In this document: positions 6,934-14,743 of the stretch, in pieces | Position numbering within the stretch: the first letter of the stretch is position 1 | Layout: each line of letters opens with the position of its first letter | From: Planctomycetota bacterium | GTDB lineage: Bacteria; Planctomycetota; UBA8742; UBA2392 | Assembly (NCBI GenBank): GCA_015075515.1 | Contig: JABTUE010000001.1 | Span: 1,201,001 to 1,265,000, forward strand | Direction: 5' to 3' | DNA: 64,000 bases | Program-made: the position numbers and the translations under genes | Notes under the pieces: generated by a model | The model's database searches: none | What the model was told of the DNA's origin: nothing | The model's input: only the letters and a program-made list of their open reading frames with translations

Positions 6934-9255
6934 TCAGTTGCCACCGGTAACGGGACTGCCGTCGTACTCCCCGGGCGAGTTCTTTAGCGATTTGCCCGTC
7001 TCGGCACGCGCGACGCCGGCCTTGGCTTTGCCGCCCTGGCCTTTGGCGCCTTTGGCGACACCCGCCGAGACGGACTTTTTGCCATTGGTCTCCAGTGCGT
7101 CCTCGTTCTCGGCCGTGCCTGTTCCCGACGTGGTCTCGTTGTCCTTGTGGGGCAACTTGCCGTTTCCGGAGTCGCCAGGCCGAATCACAACACCCGAGGC
7201 GCCGCCCTTGGCCCCCTTTGCGTTGGCATCGCCGCCGTTGCCGGGGTTGGTGTTGGGTGCCACGGCGTCGCCGCCGTTGCCGCCAATCGCCACGCCGGTG
7301 GCGCCGGGTTGGCCAACCGGCCGTTTGGAGTCGCCGGCATCGGCTTTGGCGGCCCCGCCGTGACCGCCGTGTTTGTTGACTTCGGGGTCGGTGTTGGAAG
7401 CGCCGTCACCGGCCACGGCAATGCCGACGCTGCCCGGCCCGGTGACCTTAACCCTGGCTTCGCCGCCTTTGCCGTTATTGCCGTTGGCGGCGGTGTTGCC
7501 GCACTGGCCAATGACAATCACAACCTTCGGCCCCTGACCCTTGTCGTCGCCTTCGGCACCGCTGCCGTTGCCATTCACGTCACGGCCTGGCTTGAAAACG
7601 ATACGCACCTTGATCAGCTTCTTTTTGACCGTGCCATCGGAGTTGCGCACCGGGTTGCCGTTGGCGTCCACGACATCGAACTCGACTTCCACTTCGGTTT
7701 CCCATTCCTTCTGTCCGGCCAGTGCGTCGGCACCGTTCACCCGTCTTACGGCATCTTTGTAGGCCTTGACGGCCGCCTTGACCGCCGCAATCGCGGTTTC
7801 CACTCGATCCCAATTGGGCCGTTTCTCGTTGGGATTGTCCAATAGCGTTGGAAACTCCAACCGGTCGGGCTGTTCGCGCAGGCGAAGGCCGGCACCCTTG
7901 AGGGCGTCCACCAAGTCGTCAAAGTAGTCCTTTTCTGTACGGCCGTTGTCGTACCGCTTGTCCGTCAGTTTCTGCGGTGTGTCGAAGATCGTGGCATTGA
8001 CGCCGGGAATGGCGGTTTCCCAGTTCACCTCGGCGCTGCCGATGGCCGCGGAATACTCCCAACGGAACGTCAATGTGTCGTCAGGCCCCCACGGCACCAG
8101 CTTCTGCAAACGGTTCCAGTCGAGGTCTACGGTCCAATGCAGGTTGTAAAGGCCGCTTTCGGCTGTCGGTGTCGCGTTGGACAGTGACGGTGTAATGGTT
8201 GCCGTGGCCCGCGCGACAGCATCCATCGCGACCCCGTTGCGCAGCAGTGTCAGTTTCGGGTTGAGGATCCGGCTTTGCCGTCGCGTAAAAGTTGCATACA
8301 CGCCGTGATCGTAACCGACGATTGCAACACCGCCGGGGCCGCTGGTTTCCTCGCGGCGGCGCACGGTAAAGTCAGCCTCGCCCAGCACCCTTGTTGCCGC
8401 GCCGTCCAGGTGCCGAACGCGAATTTCAAAGTGCCTGGTTGCGTTGATTGCCACGGGCACCGCCGCGGTGGCCTCCAGCCGCGCTACAATGGTAATGCCT
8501 TCCGCAAAGCCGTCGCCGTCAGCGTCAACAACCGATCTTTGCAGGGCGTCGGAAACGGTGATGTCGGCCTGCACCACGTCGCCCACGTTTTGCACACGCT
8601 CAACCACGGTTACTTCAATGCCCGCCAGCACCGTGGCCGCGGGAAGCCCTGCCGCCGGGACATGCCCGACCACCAGGCAGCGCCTGAAGTCGGCGTACAG
8701 TAACGGGTCCATGCCTTCGACAACCTCGCCGCGCCCGGGCTGCGGGCAGAAGTGGAACTGGCCCGAGGGTTCCGCCGGGCTTGACCGCACCAGGATGGAC
8801 AGAGTCTCCGGCGCGGCCAGAACGCGACCCGGGCCGGGCGCGCCGAAGATGACAGGCGGTTTGACCACGCACGGTTGCGCCGGAACGGCAGGGCCGGCCA
8901 CGGCCGTAATCAGCACCCGGCTGCCGCCCTTGAATCCTGCTCCAAAGTGAAACAGATCTTCGGCCGCAGCCACGGACAAAAGTGTGTCGGCGTCGGTAAA
9001 GGCCGGCATCGAAACCGGAAGATCCAGCGCCGTATCCAGCGAAGCCGGATTTCCCTCGGCATCGGAGACATTGAAGTTCAGGCGGATGCGCACTTCGTCG
9101 CCCACGGAACACTCCGTGGGTTCTGTGTCCTGCGTGACCTTGATGGTGATCACAGGCGCGTTCTGGCCTTGCGCTGGCGCGATCGGTGAAAGGCACGCCA
9201 GTAGAAACGCCAGTGCCATCGGTGCAGTGATTGCCGCTTTTGTTGGCATCCCCAC
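6934..9255 (-). CDS. Large secreted protein with Gly/Ala/Asn-rich C-terminal tail
   Basis: A 773-aa protein with a signal peptide (ITAPMALAFLLACLSPIAPAQGQ). The N-terminal 450 residues look like beta-rich domains, beginning with a segment resembling an Ig-like/cohesin-type fold (VITIKVTQDTEPTECSVGDEVRIRLNFN). A Lys/Glu-rich helical stretch follows (about 490-560). From about residue 590 the protein is a low-complexity Gly-rich region with recurring GGNGGDA, GNGGDANAKG and GGAS units, ending in charged Ser/Gly/Lys. This composition recalls surface-exposed Gly-rich proteins such as PE-PGRS, but no homology is claimed. It is convergent with the isochorismatase gene. ATG 9249 is an alternative start. 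Function unknown; an extracellular structural or adhesive role is inference. Confidence 0.7.
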   Translation of the reverse strand: MGMPTKAAITAPMALAFLLACLSPIAPAQGQNAPVITIKVTQDTEPTECSVGDEVRIRLNFNVSDAEGNPASLDTALDLPVSMPAFTDADTLLSVAAAEDLFHFGAGFKGGSRVLITAVAGPAVPAQPCVVKPPVIFGAPGPGRVLAAPETLSILVRSSPAEPSGQFHFCPQPGRGEVVEGMDPLLYADFRRCLVVGHVPAAGLPAATVLAGIEVTVVERVQNVGDVVQADITVSDALQRSVVDADGDGFAEGITIVARLEATAAVPVAINATRHFEIRVRHLDGAATRVLGEADFTVRRREETSGPGGVAIVGYDHGVYATFTRRQSRILNPKLTLLRNGVAMDAVARATATITPSLSNATPTAESGLYNLHWTVDLDWNRLQKLVPWGPDDTLTFRWEYSAAIGSAEVNWETAIPGVNATIFDTPQKLTDKRYDNGRTEKDYFDDLVDALKGAGLRLREQPDRLEFPTLLDNPNEKRPNWDRVETAIAAVKAAVKAYKDAVRRVNGADALAGQKEWETEVEVEFDVVDANGNPVRNSDGTVKKKLIKVRIVFKPGRDVNGNGSGAEGDDKGQGPKVVIVIGQCGNTAANGNNGKGGEARVKVTGPGSVGIAVAGDGASNTDPEVNKHGGHGGAAKADAGDSKRPVGQPGATGVAIGGNGGDAVAPNTNPGNGGDANAKGAKGGASGVVIRPGDSGNGKLPHKDNETTSGTGTAENEDALETNGKKSVSAGVAKGAKGQGGKAKAGVARAETGKSLKNSPGEYDGSPVTGGN

Positions 9256-9376
9256 CCTGAATTGAGACTGACGTATGGATTGTACAGAATCTGTCCTGTG
9301 GTGTCAATCACAGCAGGCAAGTGCACGCCTGGGCGGGCATCCGCCGCCACTCTGACACATGGCTATGGTAGCTGCT

Positions 9377-10591
9377 CTACCCCGCGCGTTTGCGGCTGGT
9401 GAGTTCTTCCATCATGGCCTGCACTTGCTTGCTGACGTTTTCGCCGCTGACGGCCTTGTCCATCAGTTGCACCACGCGGGCCATGTCGGCTTCCACCGCG
9501 CCCAGTGTCGTGATCATGGGCGAGCCCACGCGGATGCCGCTGGTTTCAGTGTTGGGGCGCGGGTCAAACGGAATGAAGTTCTTGTTCACGTAGAGGTTCT
9601 GTTCGCCCAGCAGCTTTTCGATCTCCAGGCCGTTCTTGCCCGTGCCGGTCACGTCCACCATCACCATGTGATTATCGGTTCCGCCGGTCAGCACACGGTA
9701 GCGCTTGGCGTTCACTTCCGTGAAGGCCTTGGCCATGGCCTTCGCGTTGGCGATCACCTGTTTGATGTATGTCTTGAAACCGGGCGCGACAGCCTCTTCC
9801 AGCATCGCGGCCTTGGCCGCGACAACGTGTACCAGCGGGCCGCCCTGGCAGCCGGGAAACACCGCGCGGTCAATCTTGCCGGCGTGTTTGGCGGTGCACA
9901 GGATCATGCCGCCGCGCGGGCCGCGTATGGTCTTGTGGGTGCTCATGGTAACCACGTCGCTTACGGGCACCGGGCTTTCGTGTTCGCCGGCGGCGACCAG
10001 GCCGCTGATGTGGGCAATGTCGGCCATGAACATTGCGCCGTGTTCGCGGGCGATGGCGGCCATGCGCGCAAAGGGAATCGCGCGCGGGTACGAACTGGCC
10101 CCGGTGACGACCAGCTTGACGTCGGGGTTTTCTTTCAGCAGGCGGACGTACTCCTGCTCGTCTATGAGCCCGTCGTCCTTGCGCACGCCGTAGTGCACGA
10201 ATTTGTAGTACTTGCCGCTGGCGTTGAAGGGCGCGCCGTGGCTCAGGTGGCCGCCGTGTTCCAGGCGGAAGGCCAGCACCTTGTCGCCGGGTTTGATCAG
10301 CGCCAGATAGGCGGCCAGATTGGCCTGGGTGCCGCTGTGTGGCTGGACGTTGGCGTGTTCGGCGTGGAACAGCTCTTTGGCCAGGTCAATCGCGTGCTGT
10401 TCGACCTGGTCGGTGAACTCGCAGCCGCCGTACCAGCGTTTGCCGGGGTAGCCCTCGGCGTACTTGTTGGTGAAGACCGTGCCCAGCATGCGCAGCACGT
10501 AGTCGCTGACGTAGTTTTCGCTGGCGATCAGGTTGATGCTGTGGGTCTGGCGGTCGCGTTCGCGGGTGATGAGTTGTTCGATGGTGGGCAT
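9377..10591 (-). CDS. glyA: Serine hydroxymethyltransferase
   Basis: PLP enzyme that converts serine and tetrahydrofolate to glycine and 5,10-methylene-THF, the main source of one-carbon units. The 404-aa length is normal. Recognisable motifs are LIASENYVSDYVL near the N-terminus, NKYAEGYPGKRWYGGCE (substrate/folate loop), VQPHSGTQANLAAYLAL, DIAHISGLVAAGEH, and the PLP-lysine segment VTMSTHKTIRGPRGG with the Lys near residue 219. The C-terminal GIRVGSPMITTLG is also typical. It is preceded by a class V aminotransferase on the same strand. The intergenic gap holds 7-bp repeats and an inverted repeat that may separate the two transcripts. Confidence 0.97.
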   Translation of the reverse strand: MPTIEQLITRERDRQTHSINLIASENYVSDYVLRMLGTVFTNKYAEGYPGKRWYGGCEFTDQVEQHAIDLAKELFHAEHANVQPHSGTQANLAAYLALIKPGDKVLAFRLEHGGHLSHGAPFNASGKYYKFVHYGVRKDDGLIDEQEYVRLLKENPDVKLVVTGASSYPRAIPFARMAAIAREHGAMFMADIAHISGLVAAGEHESPVPVSDVVTMSTHKTIRGPRGGMILCTAKHAGKIDRAVFPGCQGGPLVHVVAAKAAMLEEAVAPGFKTYIKQVIANAKAMAKAFTEVNAKRYRVLTGGTDNHMVMVDVTGTGKNGLEIEKLLGEQNLYVNKNFIPFDPRPNTETSGIRVGSPMITTLGAVEADMARVVQLMDKAVSGENVSKQVQAMMEELTSRKRAG

Positions 10592-10593
10592 GG

Positions 10594-10621
10594 AAACGGT
10601 CTACGGTTCAGGGTTGACGGT
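10594..10621. repeat. Degenerate 7-bp tandem repeat (about four units)
   Basis: Four consecutive heptamers, aaACGGT, ctACGGT, tcAGGGT and tgACGGT, lie between glyA and the aminotransferase gene. The last unit leads into an inverted repeat: GTTGACGG at 10613-10620 pairs with CCGTCAAC at 10642-10649, with an inner AACCG/CGGTT pair. That hairpin straddles the aminotransferase stop codon. Similar 7-bp periodicity occurs at 11791 and 37058. Confidence 0.6.
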
Positions 10622-10644
10622 AACCGCGAGACAACGGTTGCCCG

Positions 10645-11784
10645 TCAACTCGCGCCAAGCACTTCAAACAGCCGCTGAAGATCGGCGCTTTCGTTATAGT
10701 AGTGCGGCGACACGCGCAAAATGCCCTGTCTTGCGCTGGCGGCGACATGAGCCGCGGCAAGCTTTGCACCTAAACCGGTTTCGGCCAGCCGGCCCTCGCG
10801 GCGCAGGCTGACAATGCCGCTGTGGTGTTGGGCGTTCCAGTCGTTGCCAATCACGCTGTAGCCGCGCGCGGCGGCTATCTGCCGCAGTTCGCGGCTCAAT
10901 TCGGCCACGCGGGCGGTGATCCTGGCCGGCCCAAACTCGTTTTGCAGCTTCAGCGCCGCGCGCAGGGCGTACACCTGGGGCATGGCCGGTGCGCCCAGTT
11001 GAAAGCGCTGGGCGCCCGGCGCCAACGGCTGGTTGGGCGTCTCGAAATCATAGGGGCTGGGCACGCTGTAGGTGCCCAGCGTGTGCGGCGTAAGCGCGTC
11101 CAGCGAACCCTGCCGCACGTACAGCACGCCCAGCGTGTCCAGCCCGTTGAGCCACTTGCGGCCTTCAAAGGTTGCAAAGTCCACGTCCCACTGTTTTACA
11201 TCTACGGGCACGGCACCGATGCCCTGCACGGAATCCAGTGCGCACAGGGCGCCGCGGGCGCGGCAGCCGGCGGCCAGTTTCGCGGCGTCCATGCGATAAC
11301 CGGTGCGGAAGTCCACGTGGCTGGCCGCCACCAGCCGCGTGCGCGGGTTGATGGCGGCAATCAGGTCTTCGGCGGGCACGCTGCCGTCGGGCCGTGTGGG
11401 CACGTTGGCCAGTTCGACCCCCTTGCGCGCCAGGTCGTTCAGCACCCGCGCCACGCCGGGGTAGTCGCGCGCCGGCACCACGGCGTGGTCGCCCGGACGC
11501 CAGTCAATGCCCAGGGCAATGCGGGCAAAGGCTTCGGTGGCGTTGGGCAGAAACTGGATCTCGGCGGGCTGCGCGTTCACAAAGGCCGCAAACTCGTCGC
11601 GGGCGGCAAACCAGACCCTCTGCCAGTCGTCGAAGCCGGTCACGCCGCGCAGGGCCAAATCGTCTATGTAGCCCTTGGCGGCGTCGGCGGCGGGGGTGCT
11701 GATCGGTCCGCGCCAGGCCGTGTTCAGATAGGTCAGGCGGCCCAGCACGGGAAACAGGCGCACTCGTTCGGTTGCGGAAAGCAT
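10645..11784 (-). CDS. Class V aminotransferase-fold PLP enzyme
   Basis: A 379-aa protein of the cysteine desulfurase/kynureninase-like class V family. It shows YLNTAWRGPIS at the N-terminus (substrate/PLP region), FLPNATEAFARIALG, VVPARDYPGVARVLNDLARKG, AASHVDFRTGYRMD, LDSVQGIGAVPVDVKQWDVD (the D pairs with the PLP pyridine nitrogen) and FEGRKWLNGLDTLGVLYV, where the Lys is the Schiff-base residue (family pattern SGHKW). A catalytic Cys loop like that of IscS/SufS is not obvious, so I would not call it a cysteine desulfurase; a lyase or isopenicillin-N-epimerase-like role is possible. ATG 11784 is used; GTG 11790 is equally possible. Heptamer repeats sit directly upstream. Confidence 0.8.
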   Translation of the reverse strand: MLSATERVRLFPVLGRLTYLNTAWRGPISTPAADAAKGYIDDLALRGVTGFDDWQRVWFAARDEFAAFVNAQPAEIQFLPNATEAFARIALGIDWRPGDHAVVPARDYPGVARVLNDLARKGVELANVPTRPDGSVPAEDLIAAINPRTRLVAASHVDFRTGYRMDAAKLAAGCRARGALCALDSVQGIGAVPVDVKQWDVDFATFEGRKWLNGLDTLGVLYVRQGSLDALTPHTLGTYSVPSPYDFETPNQPLAPGAQRFQLGAPAMPQVYALRAALKLQNEFGPARITARVAELSRELRQIAAARGYSVIGNDWNAQHHSGIVSLRREGRLAETGLGAKLAAAHVAASARQGILRVSPHYYNESADLQRLFEVLGAS

Positions 11785-11790
11785 GACCAC

Positions 11791-11818
11791 AGGTTGTAGG
11801 TAACCGGTTGTGCGTTGT
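11791..11818. repeat. Degenerate 7-bp tandem repeat (four units)
   Basis: Heptamers aggttgt, aggtaac, cggttgt and gcgttgt follow each other directly upstream of the aminotransferase start. The 7-bp period matches the repeats at 10594 and 37058, and the unit (nGGTTGT) is related by sequence to those. Confidence 0.5.
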
Positions 11819-11888
11819 AGAGGTGGAATCCAGAATCATCACCCGGCCACACGGGCCAGAAGGGCTGATACCGCCGCATTGAGCCGCC

Positions 11889-12998
11889 TTGCCGCCGAAC
11901 ACGGAAATCCTGCGCCGCAACCCCGATGACCCCAACGCCGGGGTCGGCGCGCCGCCGGGCACGCTGGTGGTGGACGCCAACGCGGCGGAGACGCGGCTGC
12001 TGGTGATTGACTACACGCCCGACAAGCACGAAGAACGCGAGATCAAGGACCCCGCCGAACTGCGCGCCTACATTGACCGCCAGTCTGTGACCTGGCTGGA
12101 CGTGACGGGCTTTCGCAACGTGGAGTGGATCCGCGCCCTGGGCGAAATGCTGGACGTTCACCCGCTGGCGCTGGCTGATGCCGTGAATGTGCCCCAGCGC
12201 GCCAAGGCCGAGGCGTTTCCGGATTACGTGATGATCGTGACCCACGCCCCGGAAATGGACGGCGATGGTTTTTACAGCGAGCAGGTGGCGCTGGTGTTCG
12301 GCGATCATTTCGTGCTGACGTTCCAGGAGCGCCCCAGCCACGACCTGTTCAAGCCGCTGCGCGACCGCATCCGGCAGAAACGCGGCATCGTGCGCGGCAA
12401 GGGCACCAGCTATCTGGGCTACGCGATCGTGGACGTGATCACGGACACGTACTTTCCGGTGCTGGGCGAACTGGAAAACCGGCTGGACAAGCTGGAACAC
12501 CGCATTCTCAAGGGCGAACTGGACGTGCTGACGGAACTGTACGCGCTGCGCCACACCGCGCTGGACCTGCGCCGGTCCATCGAGAGCCATCGCGACGCCC
12601 TGACCACGCTGCTGCACCTGCAGGTGCCGATGATCCAGGAGGAAACCCGTCTGTACCTGCGCGACTGCCTTGACCACGCGCTGAGCCAGGCCGGGCAGGC
12701 CCAGTCGCTGCTGGACTACGCCGTAAGCCTGCGCGAACTGGTGGCCAGCCAGCAGGCCCAGCGCCTGAACGAGGTGATGAAGGTGCTGACGATGGTCAGC
12801 ACGATCTTCATCCCGTTGAGCTTTTTTGCCGGGGTGTACGGCATGAACTTTGACCCCGACATCGGTGCCAACATGCCCGAGTTGCGCACGCCCTATGCCT
12901 ACTGGATCTGGTGGGGGCTGATGCTGATTGTCGTGGCCTCGATGCTGGCGTTTTTCCGCCGCCGGGGCTGGCTGGGCGGCAGGCGCAGGGGGCCGTAA
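11889..12998 (+). CDS. corA: CorA-family magnesium/divalent cation transporter
   Basis: A 369-aa inner-membrane cation channel of the CorA family, which works as a homopentamer with a large cytoplasmic N-terminal funnel. The N-terminal 300 residues carry the regulatory alpha/beta domain and the long stalk helix (ELYALRHTALDLRRSIESHRD). Two C-terminal TM helices follow, with the signature YGMNF at the end of TM1 (FIPLSFFAGVYGMNF) and the second helix WGLMLIVVASMLAFF before a basic tail. The loop after the signature is acidic/polar (DPDIGANMPEL), as usual. Start TTG 11889 lacks a strong SD; the first residues are a Pro/Asn-rich extension, so an internal start is possible. Mg, Co or Ni cannot be distinguished by sequence. 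Confidence 0.93.
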   Translation: MPPNTEILRRNPDDPNAGVGAPPGTLVVDANAAETRLLVIDYTPDKHEEREIKDPAELRAYIDRQSVTWLDVTGFRNVEWIRALGEMLDVHPLALADAVNVPQRAKAEAFPDYVMIVTHAPEMDGDGFYSEQVALVFGDHFVLTFQERPSHDLFKPLRDRIRQKRGIVRGKGTSYLGYAIVDVITDTYFPVLGELENRLDKLEHRILKGELDVLTELYALRHTALDLRRSIESHRDALTTLLHLQVPMIQEETRLYLRDCLDHALSQAGQAQSLLDYAVSLRELVASQQAQRLNEVMKVLTMVSTIFIPLSFFAGVYGMNFDPDIGANMPELRTPYAYWIWWGLMLIVVASMLAFFRRRGWLGGRRRGP

Positions 12999-13046
12999 GC
13001 CCGGCGTTATGCAAGACATTCGGTCCACGCGCCCGGGCCGGGTGTA

Positions 13047-14741
13047 CTACTCTTCGCACATGGCCGGTATGTGCTCAAGCACGGTCTGACGGTCGGCAGG
13101 ATTCATTGCTGCCAGCAGCGCCCTGCGCTCCGGCCCGGATAGGTCATGCGCCAGAAACCCCCGAAACGTCACGCCCGCAACCGCGGCTTCGCACCGGCTC
13201 AGCAGCTTCATTTCATCGCTGGTCTGTGGAAACTTCTGCTCGGTAACAATGCGGCGCATTTCCGCCAGAACCGTGGCGGCTTCGCGGTGCTGATCGCGCG
13301 CAAGATGCAGGCGAATCCGTAGTGGCAGCGCCAGGGCAACCCGCGCCGGCAGCGGCGACGAATCGCCGTGCCCGGCCGCCGTAAGATCCGCTTCGCAACC
13401 TGTTGTGTCGCCGGTCAGCAGCCGCAACTCGGCACGGTACATGAGAAACTTGTTCAGGTCTGCCCGCGCCCCGGCTGCCCGCGCCGCCTCAATGGCGGCA
13501 TCACAGCCGGCCAGTGCCTCGGCGAACCTGCCCAGCGATCGCAATGTCAGAGCCTGTTCTGACCGGACCCTGGCGTGCATGACCGGATCCCGTGCCTGAT
13601 GCGCGAGATCCAGGGCGATCGTGCAGGCCTCCAGCGCCGGTTGCGGGCGTCCCTGGTTGTAACGCAGCGTGGCCAGGTTCAACCATGCCTGTGCCGCCGC
13701 CCGCAGGTTTCCCACTTCGCCGAGCAGCCCGATTGCTTCCTGCAGGAACTGTTCGCCCTCCTGAACACGACCGAGTCTTGAGCAAAGCAGCCCGAGATCC
13801 ACCATGCAGATCCCCTGCTGGCTGAGGTTTCCCGCCCGTGCGCTGACAGCCGCGCCCTGGCGTATGCTGGCCTCGGCCTCCTGCCACTGGCCGCGCTCCA
13901 TCAGCACCAGCCCGATGTTGCCCAGCATAATCCCCTGGGATCGCACGTTGCCGGAGGCCTCGGCCAGTTCCAGGCTGCGCCGCGCCAGGTCCAGCGCGGC
14001 GTCCTGGTCGCCGCGCATGTGCGCCAGGGCCGCAAGACCGTTCAGCGCCTCGCCTTCGCGTTCGCGGTCCTTTGCTGCGCGGGCGATCTCCAGTGCCCGC
14101 TGCATGGCCCTGCCGGAATCTTCGGGCCGGCCCGTTGCCCGAAACAGCTGCCCCAGCCGAACCAGCACGGCCGCCAGCGTGCCGGGGAGGTTGTGGGCAT
14201 CCAGACGCCGGCAGGCCTCGGTCAGCAATGGCTCTGCTTCGGCCGGCCGGGCGGTCTCATGCAGAACCACGCCCAGCGAAACCATGCATGTGGTTACCAG
14301 CGGCGCGTCGCCGGACTGGCCGGCTAGGTCCAGGGCACGGCGGGCAGCGGATTCGGCCAGTTGTCTGCGGCCGGCAGTCCGGGCAGTGTCAGCAAGATCA
14401 CGCAGCGCGCGCGCCAGATCGGCCGGGGGACTGCCCTCGTTCAGTTCAACCAGCAGTTCGGCCTGACGCGCGGCCTCGACAGGAGCAAAAGCGGCTCGGG
14501 CCCGGGCCATCGCGCGAAGGCGCAGTTCGCGCTCGCGCACCGTCATGTGCGGCGCTACCGCGCGGGCGATGCGGGCGTGGTCGGCCATTTCGGCGGCCGC
14601 GCTGTCCGGATCGGGATGAATCGCCTCAATCAGTTCCAGCGCCAGAAGGTGCAGACCGGCGCGTTCGGCCGGCGGGTAAAGCTGATAGGCCGCGTCACGC
14701 AGCAATGCATGGCGAAAGAGATACGCGGCCTCGGCGTGCAT
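13047..14741 (-). CDS. TPR-repeat protein resembling the C-terminal part of MalT/STAND regulators
   Basis: A 564-aa soluble protein made almost entirely of tetratricopeptide-type helical pairs. Clear repeats include AKDREREGEALNGLAALA, NVRSQGIMLGNIGLVLMERG, NLSQQGICMVDLGLLCSRLG and NLRAAAQAWLNLATLRYNQG. It opens with AAYLFRHALLRDAAYQLYPP, the motif that in multidomain STAND/AAA ATPases or kinase-ATPase fusions joins the ATPase to its TPR sensor. No ATPase precedes it: the upstream gene (DUF1444) ends 2 nt before this ATG (TGA-GC-ATG), so the two are coupled. It therefore looks like a free-standing sensor half. A paralogue with the same opening is at 38463-39575. Partner and ligand are unknown. 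Confidence 0.75.
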   Translation of the reverse strand: MHAEAAYLFRHALLRDAAYQLYPPAERAGLHLLALELIEAIHPDPDSAAAEMADHARIARAVAPHMTVRERELRLRAMARARAAFAPVEAARQAELLVELNEGSPPADLARALRDLADTARTAGRRQLAESAARRALDLAGQSGDAPLVTTCMVSLGVVLHETARPAEAEPLLTEACRRLDAHNLPGTLAAVLVRLGQLFRATGRPEDSGRAMQRALEIARAAKDREREGEALNGLAALAHMRGDQDAALDLARRSLELAEASGNVRSQGIMLGNIGLVLMERGQWQEAEASIRQGAAVSARAGNLSQQGICMVDLGLLCSRLGRVQEGEQFLQEAIGLLGEVGNLRAAAQAWLNLATLRYNQGRPQPALEACTIALDLAHQARDPVMHARVRSEQALTLRSLGRFAEALAGCDAAIEAARAAGARADLNKFLMYRAELRLLTGDTTGCEADLTAAGHGDSSPLPARVALALPLRIRLHLARDQHREAATVLAEMRRIVTEQKFPQTSDEMKLLSRCEAAVAGVTFRGFLAHDLSGPERRALLAAMNPADRQTVLEHIPAMCEE

Positions 14742-14743
14742 GC

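Noticed and set aside
9359..10678. Open frame on the plus strand over glyA
   Set aside because: Antisense reading of a well-supported glyA; no start signals and no family.
10645..11784. Cysteine desulfurase (iscS/sufS)
   Set aside because: The class V fold and PLP Lys are clear, but the mobile Cys loop and the SGHK pattern are not; a specific name would overstate the evidence.
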